Position numbers and translations under genes: made by a program. Source: Hyphomicrobiales bacterium (GTDB lineage Bacteria > Pseudomonadota > Alphaproteobacteria > Rhizobiales > JAUVMS01). Taken from it: 9,224 bases of DNA. The notes beneath the pieces were generated by a model, which saw only the letters and a program-made list of their open reading frames with translations, was not told the origin of the DNA and ran no database searches. How positions within the stretch are numbered: position 1 is the stretch's first letter; every line of letters begins with the position of its first letter. Below, piece by piece: positions 1-4,576 of the stretch. The stretch covers positions 1-9,224 of the forward strand of contig JAUVMS010000093.1 in the NCBI GenBank assembly GCA_030600135.1, in the 5' to 3' direction.

Positions 1-13
1 ATGCAAAACCTCG

Positions 14-610
14 TCACTCGATAATCGGGGTCTGTGGCGCCGCCGAGCGCGGCATGACACCGGTAAGCCTTGGATCGGGCGCAATCTCCAGTTGGCGACG
101 ATATGGAACAAAGCCCGATCTAACATAAAAGCCGAGTGCGCCATGATGATCGTGCGTGCAGGTATGAAGCCAAAAGCGATCGATAGGCCGGGCCCAAGCC
201 AAGTCGGTCGCTCGGTTCATCAGCCAACGACCGGCACCTTTACCTTGGCAGTGCGCTGCCACCCCAAGGAACGAGAGTTCGCATTCGCCATCATTGCGGA
301 AATCAAGCTCGAGCAACCCTTCATCTTTGCCCGCAACCTCAAAGGCGTAGATCTCCACCTGGGGATGGCAGATGATGCTCACTAGCTCGCCGTCCGTGTA
401 CTCGAGGCGCGAAAACCAAAGCCAATCCTGACCTATTGCGCGATAAAGGCTCTTGTACCATTCGGGATTTGGTTGGCTTACATGGCGAAGCCTCCAGTCA
501 CCACTTGGCGACAGGTCCAGATTCGATGGCCGCTCGCGCATTTCCAGATGCGTAACGATGGCCGCAACCTTACCCGCCGCAATGTCCGTATACCCATCAC
601 TCAGCGGCAT
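14..610 (-). CDS. GNAT family N-acetyltransferase
   Basis: This 198-residue protein has the GNAT (Gcn5-related) fold signature and should transfer an acetyl group from acetyl-CoA to an unknown acceptor in the cytoplasm. Motif A is seen at about residues 115-135, with the pyrophosphate-binding Q-G-K-G-A-G at 122-127. Motif B is the A-L-G-F-Y-x-R-S-G-F stretch at 158-167. The pattern around it (D-W-L-W-F-S-R at 62-68, G-L-L-E-L-D-F-R at 98-105, H-T-C-T at 149-152, D-P-R-L at 179-182) matches a GNAT subfamily I recall as common in rhizobia. I chose the ATG at 610 because AAAGG lies 8 nt before it and because relatives begin near here; the frame stays open to a TTG at 658 that has no ribosome site of its own. 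It is divergent from sufE. The substrate cannot be read from the sequence. Confidence 0.88.
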   Translation of the reverse strand: MPLSDGYTDIAAGKVAAIVTHLEMRERPSNLDLSPSGDWRLRHVSQPNPEWYKSLYRAIGQDWLWFSRLEYTDGELVSIICHPQVEIYAFEVAGKDEGLLELDFRNDGECELSFLGVAAHCQGKGAGRWLMNRATDLAWARPIDRFWLHTCTHDHHGALGFYVRSGFVPYRRQLEIAPDPRLTGVMPRSAAPQTPIIE

Positions 611-644
611 CGACACAACCTTTGCGCTCAAATGAAAACCGCAT
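597..644 (-). other. Possible 15-codon leader ORF before the GNAT gene
   Basis: A short open frame, ATG at 644 and TGA at 597-599, has the best Shine-Dalgarno sequence in this spacer: GGAGG at 652-656, 7 nt from the ATG. It encodes M-R-F-S-F-E-R-K-G-C-V-D-A-A-E and overlaps the GNAT start codon (608-610) in another frame. It could couple or tune translation of the acetyltransferase, or be chance. No regulatory codon run such as repeated Cys, Trp or Arg is present. Confidence 0.2.
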
Positions 645-692
645 GCACTGTCCTCCAACTCTATCGCGCCTGCGCCCTTTGCACACAGCGAC

Positions 693-721
693 TTGAAACA
701 TACCCCCGATAGGCCTTATCT
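693..721 (+). promoter_or_regulatory. Weak candidate sigma70-type promoter for sufE
   Basis: TTGAAA at 693-698 matches five of six positions of the -35 consensus. About 18 nt downstream lies TATCTG, a poor -10 element matching three of six. The position suits a transcript starting roughly 40 nt before sufE. The weak -10 makes this a tentative call. Confidence 0.22.
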
Positions 722-770
722 GCTGGGTATCGCAATTGCATGACCAATCGCTCTAGCTAGATCGCGACCA

Positions 771-1202
771 ATGCCCACTGAACTCGAGACCATTTGCGAC
801 GACTTTGCCTTTCTGGACGAATGGGAGGATCGATATCGCTATGTGATCGACCTTGGTCGCGAGCTGCCGGATTTGCCCGAGACCGCGCGTTCGGACGCGA
901 ACAAAGTGAGGGGGTGCGTCAGCCAGGTTTGGCTGCAAACCAACATTGAGCCTGCCACCAACCCGCCTGACTCCATCCTTCGATTTCTGGGCGATAGCGA
1001 CGCGCTCATTGTGCGCGGACTGATAGCCATACTTTTTGCCGTTTACAATGGCAGGACGGCACGTCAAATCGTCGAGACCGATGCCCTTGCACTTTTTACT
1101 GAGCTCGGGCTCAAAGAACATCTTACTCCGCAACGATCAAATGGCTTGAGCTCAATGGTTGCGCGCGTTCGCCGCGATGCAGAATTGGCTGCCGTCGGAT
1201 AG
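771..1202 (+). CDS. sufE: SufE family cysteine desulfuration protein
   Basis: This full-length 143-residue SufE-like protein should accept persulfide sulfur from a SufS-type cysteine desulfurase and pass it to the Fe-S cluster scaffold in the cytoplasm. The acceptor cysteine is Cys49 in the hallmark N-K-V-R-G-C-V-S-Q-V-W-L (44-55). Other family marks are W-E-D-R-Y-R-Y-V-I-D-L-G (18-29), F-L-G-D-S-D-A-x-I-V-R-G-L-I-A (72-86), and the C-terminal L-G-L-x-E-H-L-T-P-Q-R-S-N-G-L (112-126). The ATG at 771 gives the usual N-terminus of the family, although no strong Shine-Dalgarno sequence precedes it. The gene stands apart from any visible suf operon, which is common for the rhizobial type. It converges on the DUF6456 gene with a 35-nt gap and no convincing terminator. 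Confidence 0.95.
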   Translation: MPTELETICDDFAFLDEWEDRYRYVIDLGRELPDLPETARSDANKVRGCVSQVWLQTNIEPATNPPDSILRFLGDSDALIVRGLIAILFAVYNGRTARQIVETDALALFTELGLKEHLTPQRSNGLSSMVARVRRDAELAAVG

Positions 1203-1237
1203 CGCGCATTGTGGAATATTTGGTTCCAACCACTCGT

Positions 1238-2116
1238 CTATCGCCAGGCATCAAGCGTCGGTCGGAATTCCTCGTCTCCCCAATGCGATGACTTCGAACT
1301 CGAGCGGTCCTCACCCGGACTGGCTTGCATATAGCCATAGTGTCGAGCCAGTGCGTTGAGCGCCAAGTTGAGCACCACCTTGCCTGAGCGCCTTGCCCAT
1401 CCGCGATCACGCTCGACCTCCTCCAATCCCTTAAGTTCGCAACAGACATCGAGCAAAACGCCGACGAACTCCGGCCCGACGGCACGCATTGCGGCACGCA
1501 CGCGCTCTTGCGCAGCCAGAACCTCGTCGCGCAAATCCGCTCCCCCTGGCGCACTTCTTCGAGACCGGCCGTGGGACGGCGCATCGGCTGACCAATTCGC
1601 CGTTACCCGCGGTGCCAGCTGGCCGAACGTATAGTCGGCCCTCAGTCGCTCGCCGGCACGAAACTGCTCGTCGCTAATTAGGGGACGGCCGGCACGGTCT
1701 TTTCGACGCCTTAGCCAACCGAGCGGGCTTTCCGAGGCGTTGACCAGAACTTGCTCGCTATCAATGCCGACGGCTTGCACAGTACGCTCTTGATGTTGGG
1801 CACGGTGCACATCGCCAGTCGAAAGCTCGCGGCGCAGCCAACGGGCCCCATCGGGAGTAATGCGCCACACGGCACCGTTCCTCGAAATCCATCCCCGTCT
1901 CCGGGCAAGCGCAAACGCCTCGTGGCCAAACCGGGCGATGGTCTGTTGGCTCCCTTTTCTATCGTCTCCACTGGTCACCACCTCAATCGCCACGTCGGGA
2001 TGCGCTGCATTTCTCACCTCGCGCGCGAGCCCATTGGACCGGCCGAGCTTTTTGAGCAACCTGACGACATCGCGTCGACATCGGCCGTCAACGTCGTTTG
2101 CGCGCTTCACCATCAC
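1238..2116 (-). CDS. DUF6456 domain-containing protein, possible DNA-binding partner of the upstream HTH protein
   Basis: This 292-residue soluble, Arg-rich protein carries a C-terminal domain I recognise as DUF6456, at about residues 127-262. It starts at E-S-P-L-G-W-L-R-R-R-K-D, continues through A-G-E-R-L-R-A-D-Y-T-F-G-Q-L (154-167), and ends in V-L-L-D-V-C-C-E-L-K-G-L-E-x-V-E (220-235) and L-x-L-A-L-x-A-L-A-R-H-Y-G. The N-terminal third (about 14-98) reads like a winged helix, with R-R-R-G-W-I-S-R-N-G, then W-R-I-T-P-D-G-A-R-W-L (94 at the end); this is inferred from pattern only. The GTG at 2116 directly follows the TAG of the upstream gene and has GAGG 8 nt before it; an ATG at 2113 is the alternative. 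The arrangement implies translational coupling to the HTH gene. The domain's function is unknown; a regulatory role is inferred. Confidence 0.8.
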   Translation of the reverse strand: MMVKRANDVDGRCRRDVVRLLKKLGRSNGLAREVRNAAHPDVAIEVVTSGDDRKGSQQTIARFGHEAFALARRRGWISRNGAVWRITPDGARWLRRELSTGDVHRAQHQERTVQAVGIDSEQVLVNASESPLGWLRRRKDRAGRPLISDEQFRAGERLRADYTFGQLAPRVTANWSADAPSHGRSRRSAPGGADLRDEVLAAQERVRAAMRAVGPEFVGVLLDVCCELKGLEEVERDRGWARRSGKVVLNLALNALARHYGYMQASPGEDRSSSKSSHWGDEEFRPTLDAWR

Positions 2117-2521
2117 CTATGCAGCCTCGCGATGAGACGATTGCGGGCCTGGGAGGCGCGATATCAGGAGGCTGGCGACCGCTTCGAGCACCGCCAACGC
2201 ATGGTCGAACTTCGGCTCGTCTCGCCTCATTTCAACCGCCTGACACGCGTACGCAACAGTGGTTCGATCACGCCCGAACATGCGCCCGACCTCGGTCAGA
2301 TTGAGGCCGCACGTGACGTGGATAAGATACATCGCGACCTGGCGGGCCAATGCGGTTCTTGCCTGCCCGCGGGTCTCAAGCGACAATTGGGCTGGGCTGA
2401 CCCGATAGGCCACCGCAACCAGCCTGCTCAATTCAAACCCAACCGCCACCCGCCAATCGCGAGTTCGTGTTGCCCGGCAATAGTCCCGACAACGACCACG
2501 TTCAAATGTCCGATTACCCAT
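2117..2521 (-). CDS. Helix-turn-helix protein with DnaA domain IV-like fold
   Basis: This 134-residue protein resembles only the C-terminal DNA-binding domain (domain IV) of DnaA; the AAA+ ATPase part is absent. The domain spans about residues 46-118: R-x-A-L-A-R-Q-V-A-M-Y-L, then L-T-E-V-G-R-M-F, then the signature G-R-D-R-T-T-V (83-89) followed by A-Y-A-C-Q-A-V-E, which lines up with the DnaA-box recognition helix-turn-helix of true DnaA. It is therefore likely a sequence-specific DNA-binding protein, possibly recognising DnaA-box-like sites. The start is ambiguous: GTG 2533, ATG 2524 and ATG 2521 are in frame. GAGG (2528-2531) is spaced best for 2521, which I chose. It is the first gene of a two-gene unit with DUF6456. 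In its 5' leader lies a strong inverted repeat (2551-2578). Confidence 0.85.
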   Translation of the reverse strand: MGNRTFERGRCRDYCRATRTRDWRVAVGFELSRLVAVAYRVSPAQLSLETRGQARTALARQVAMYLIHVTCGLNLTEVGRMFGRDRTTVAYACQAVEMRRDEPKFDHALAVLEAVASLLISRLPGPQSSHREAA

Positions 2522-2839
2522 CATTTCCCTCACTCAAACTAAAAATCGGAACCTGCGCCCTGCCATGGCGGCGCAGGTCAATATTTCGAAGCGATGATCA
2601 GGATACGGATGAAATTGTGAGCGCGGATAATGAAATAGATCACACTCAGAAGGAATTACGCGCAGTTAGTCTTAACTCAGTGGATCGCTTGCAAACCAAC
2701 ATCGAACTTGAGCCGAGATATCGTCAAATGATGGTTATGACGTCTGGTCCAAAGGTCTTTGGCAATCCCTCACTACTCTTCGAAAGTATGGGCAGCAAAG
2801 TTATCCTCGCCCCGCGGTGAGCGGACTTACACTGGCGCG
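2522..2839. other. Divergent intergenic region, 318 nt
   Basis: This spacer separates the HTH/DUF6456 unit (minus) from the 135-residue protein gene (plus) and should hold both promoters. I see no confident -35/-10 pair. It contains the inverted repeat at 2551-2578, a lac-operator-like stretch (2613-2645) and a small dyad GTTA-N4-TAAC (2665-2676). A plus-strand open frame runs through most of it but looks non-coding. Confidence 0.5.
2551..2578 (-). repeat. Perfect 9-bp inverted repeat in the leader of the HTH gene
   Basis: ACCTGCGCC (2551-2559) and GGCGCAGGT (2570-2578) are exact reverse complements separated by 10 nt, itself containing the palindrome GCCATGGC (2562-2569). Read on the minus strand, the hairpin is followed after six bases by five T residues, some 30 nt before the HTH start codon. 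It could be an attenuator-like hairpin, a binding site for a dimeric protein such as the HTH product, or a weak terminator. Confidence 0.5.
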
Positions 2840-3247
2840 ATGAAGAGAAAAGGGCGTCGCCGGGTCATCCCGCCGAGCGACAATTCTGTCGAAACGGCGA
2901 TTTCGAAACTGTGGGCGTCGCAGGAACAATCGGGTTTGCGTATACCGCGGCCCGATCCTGAAACCTGGCCGAAATCATCGACGCCATACCGCCGCGATCG
3001 AGACCTACCTCGGCTGATCCAGATCTTGCCGGATGAGATCGTCGGCGACAAGATGGCTCTCTGCAAGACCGCGCTCGTCCGACTGGAGCACGCACTGATC
3101 GCCGAATGGAGGCGTTGTATCTCCAGTCACTGGTCGTATGATCGCGTCCGTCACTTATGTTTGCTGCGCGCCGTTCGTGCAGAATGGTCCCGATTGGCTA
3201 CGTCGGTACTGGAGACAGGATATCGCCGCGATCTAAGCGGAATCTAG
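2840..3247 (+). CDS. Hypothetical protein, 135 residues, basic and soluble
   Basis: I do not firmly recognise this protein. Third codon positions are mostly G or C as in the neighbouring genes, so it is probably real. The N-terminus is strongly basic (M-K-R-K-G-R-R-R) and Pro-rich to about residue 50. The C-terminal half looks helical and conserved-like: P-D-E-I-V-G-D-K-M-A (64-73), L-V-R-L-E-H-A-L-I-A-E-W-R-R (79-92), H-W-S-Y-D-R-V-R-H-L (97-106), then R-A-V-R-A-E-W-S-R-L (110-119). The Y-x3-R-H-x3-L pattern faintly recalls the alphaproteobacterial DUF6477 family, but this is a weak impression. No membrane segment or signal peptide is seen. The ATG at 2840 is chosen because the upstream in-frame part (TTG at 2759) is less gene-like; no good ribosome site precedes either. 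Confidence 0.6.
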   Translation: MKRKGRRRVIPPSDNSVETAISKLWASQEQSGLRIPRPDPETWPKSSTPYRRDRDLPRLIQILPDEIVGDKMALCKTALVRLEHALIAEWRRCISSHWSYDRVRHLCLLRAVRAEWSRLATSVLETGYRRDLSGI

Positions 3248-3269
3248 ATGTGAAATTTGAATTTGGGCG

Positions 3270-3306
3270 ATCGGTTCCTGGAGTGCCGGCATCGGCTCCT
3301 GGAATG
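3270..3306. repeat. Two imperfect 16-nt direct repeats, 21-bp period
   Basis: ATCGGTTCCTGGAGTG (3270-3285) recurs as ATCGGCTCCTGGAATG (3291-3306), matching 14 of 16 positions. The 21-bp period equals about two DNA turns, so both copies face the same side of the helix, as tandem protein sites often do. No third copy was seen nearby. Confidence 0.5.
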
Positions 3307-3532
3307 TTATGAGAGTGCTTCGGCAATACACACACAAGGCGACAACAAATCTTGGTTTATCAAAGGTTCGGTTGATCGCATTTGATGAACTGTATCAACA
3401 AGAAACATTTGTACTCAAGCAGGGTTCGTCTTCTTGAAGCGAAGGCTACGGCGTCGCATTCACAAAGCAAAGTGCGGTGGATGAAATCAAATCTGTAGTA
3501 TTATCTCAACATCCACCGGCAACAATACAGCT

Positions 3533-3564
3533 AAAAATGGCCAATTATCTATCACGTAGGCCAT
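3533..3564 (-). terminator. Probable rho-independent terminator of mucR
   Basis: On the minus strand ATGGCC (3564-3559) pairs with GGCCAT (3542-3537), and the second arm runs straight into five T residues (3537-3533). It lies 40 nt after the mucR stop. The six-base-pair stem is short and the 16-nt loop is long, so efficiency may be modest. Confidence 0.45.
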
Positions 3565-3603
3565 CCTAGAGCTCAATTTAATCTAGCGCGGCTGTCGATC
3601 GCT

Positions 3604-4020
3604 TTAACGCCGACCTTTACGTCTTTGACCAAGCCCCATCTTCTTAGCCAAGTCGGAACGAGCCCGAGCATAGTTTGGCGCGACCATGGGATAATCATGC
3701 GGTAGAGCCCATTTTTCCCGGTACTCCTCGGGTGACATGTTGTAATGGGTGCGCAGATGTCGCTTCAATTGTTTGAACTTCTTACCATCCTCAAGACAAA
3801 TTATGTAATCGGGTGTCACCGACTTCTTGATTGATACTGCCGGCCGAAGTTCCTCGCGAACTGGTTGCGTTCCCTTGACCGAAGCCCGTGTCAAGGCATC
3901 GTGAACATCACCAATTAAGCTCGGTATGTCCCCAGCTACAACAGCATTATTACTGACAAATGCTGACACAATCTCTGCGGTTAGTTCGACGAGTTCACCT
4001 TTCTCGGTTTGCTCTTCCAT
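3604..4020 (-). CDS. mucR: MucR/Ros family zinc-finger transcriptional regulator
   Basis: This 138-residue protein is a full-length MucR/Ros-type regulator. The DNA-binding zinc finger lies at about 70-112: D-Y-I-I-C-L-E-D-G-K-K, then L-K-R-H-L-R-T-H-Y-N-M-S-P-E-E-Y-R-E-K-W. The metal ligands visible are Cys75, Asp78, His88 and His92; Asp in place of the second Cys is a known variant in MucR and Ml proteins. The N-terminal 45 residues match the oligomerisation region of the family, and the tail is very basic (G-Q-R-R-K-G-R-R). Relatives bind AT-rich DNA in an H-NS-like manner and control exopolysaccharide, motility, cell-cycle or virulence genes, commonly repressing themselves. The ATG at 4020 has AGGAG (4028-4032) 7 nt before it, so it is preferred over the GTG at 4026. 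Regulatory targets here cannot be seen. Confidence 0.95.
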   Translation of the reverse strand: MEEQTEKGELVELTAEIVSAFVSNNAVVAGDIPSLIGDVHDALTRASVKGTQPVREELRPAVSIKKSVTPDYIICLEDGKKFKQLKRHLRTHYNMSPEEYREKWALPHDYPMVAPNYARARSDLAKKMGLGQRRKGRR

Positions 4021-4025
4021 TGCCA

Positions 4026-4035
4026 CTCTCCTTCC
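4026..4035 (-). promoter_or_regulatory. Strong ribosome binding site of mucR
   Basis: GGAAGGAGAG on the minus strand places its AGGAG core 7 nt before the ATG at 4020. The same core would be only 1 nt from the in-frame GTG at 4026, so it decides the start. Confidence 0.7.
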
Positions 4036-4100
4036 GAAACACTGCGAAATATCTGAAATACTATTCCGTCAGGCACTTAAAGTAGCTTTTATCTTGTCAC

Positions 4101-4125
4101 ACCCAGCGTTCACATAATCCTGGGT
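4101..4125. repeat. Inverted repeat upstream of mucR
   Basis: ACCCAG (4101-4106) and CTGGGT (4120-4125) form a perfect 6-bp inverted repeat with 13 nt between, starting 80 nt before the mucR start codon. It may be an operator or an mRNA leader hairpin. Confidence 0.3.
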
Positions 4126-4179
4126 ATGCCCCCAACTCAGCCGCTTCAAAGACGGAACAACTACAAATATGCTTTCCAG

Positions 4180-4198
4180 TCAGTCCAGTACTGGCTGA
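4180..4198. repeat. Palindromic dyad CCAGTACTGG with extended arms
   Basis: A perfect 10-bp palindrome CCAGTACTGG (4185-4194) is extended by TCAG (4180-4183) and CTGA (4195-4198), with one unpaired T at 4184. This shape suits a dimeric DNA-binding protein. It lies about 160 nt before mucR. Confidence 0.35.
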
Positions 4199-4576
4199 AC
4201 AGCAACATAGTCGAAGATCTATCTAAAGCAGAGACTAACAAAACACAAGATCTCAAGATAGACTGTGGTAAAGTGCCCCGGAAATTGAATTAGCTCTTTG
4301 ACGAAAGTGAAAGACATTTCCTACTGTTCGTTGAACATCTACGTGTAATACTCTGTAAGAAACATGTAACATGAATCTTGTCTTTACAGCGTCATCAGAA
4401 TTACTACTTCTCGCCGATGCACCTTCACTTAGAGATATAATTTTCGGCTAAATGGCTGCATACAAACAAAAATATCATTTCATTCTAAAACCAATTCCAG
4501 TATCCAGGGTCTCACAACTTTCCAGTTGCAAGCAAAATTTCAGTAAGTAACATCTCGTTAAGAAATTGTAGCGGGA

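Larger units (their letters stand above)
3248..3603. other. Convergent intergenic region, 356 nt
   Basis: No gene of useful length is open here. GC content is lower than in the flanking genes (about 43% by hand count over 3361-3540). It holds a pair of 16-nt direct repeats (3270-3306), a small inverted repeat GTTGAT-N17-ATCAAC (3371-3399), a CTAGA-N11-TCTAG dyad (3566-3586) and the probable mucR terminator (3533-3564). No tRNA-like fold was found. Confidence 0.55.
4021..4576. other. Long AT-rich region between the Mrp operon and mucR
   Basis: No credible gene is present in these 556 nt. Hand counting gives 138 G+C in 360 nt (38%) for 4141-4500, well below the flanking coding DNA. It is both the upstream region of mucR and the downstream region of the antiporter operon. 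It contains the ACCCAG/CTGGGT repeat (4101-4125), the dyad around CCAGTACTGG (4180-4198), many TA steps and A/T runs near 4431-4500, and a small CAACT-TTCC-AGTTG hairpin (4515-4528) past the operon end. No clear promoter hexamers were found. AT-rich DNA of this sort is the usual target of MucR, so autoregulation is plausible. Confidence 0.5.

Noticed and set aside
1212..1228. TGGAA/TTCCA hairpin between the convergent sufE and DUF6456 genes
   Set aside because: A five-base-pair AT-leaning stem without a T run is too weak to call a terminator.
1751..2542. 263-codon plus-strand open frame opposite the DUF6456 and HTH genes
   Set aside because: It is antisense to two recognisable proteins and shows no domain of its own.
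2656..2669. Possible CtrA-like site (TTAC-N6-TTAG)
   Set aside because: Spacing is 6 instead of 7 and both halves deviate from TTAA.
2467..2820. 117-codon plus-strand open frame through the divergent spacer
   Set aside because: It has mixed codon use, no recognisable domain and no ribosome site, and it overlaps the HTH start and the leader hairpin. A short real gene inside it cannot be fully excluded.
4515..4528. CAACT-TTCC-AGTTG hairpin after the antiporter operon
   Set aside because: No T run follows on the minus strand, so it does not qualify as a rho-independent terminator.
3248..4576. AT-rich island around mucR as a sign of horizontal transfer or a genomic island
   Set aside because: No integrase, tRNA, transposase or flanking repeats are present, and mucR is a core alphaproteobacterial gene. 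Low GC fits MucR target DNA.
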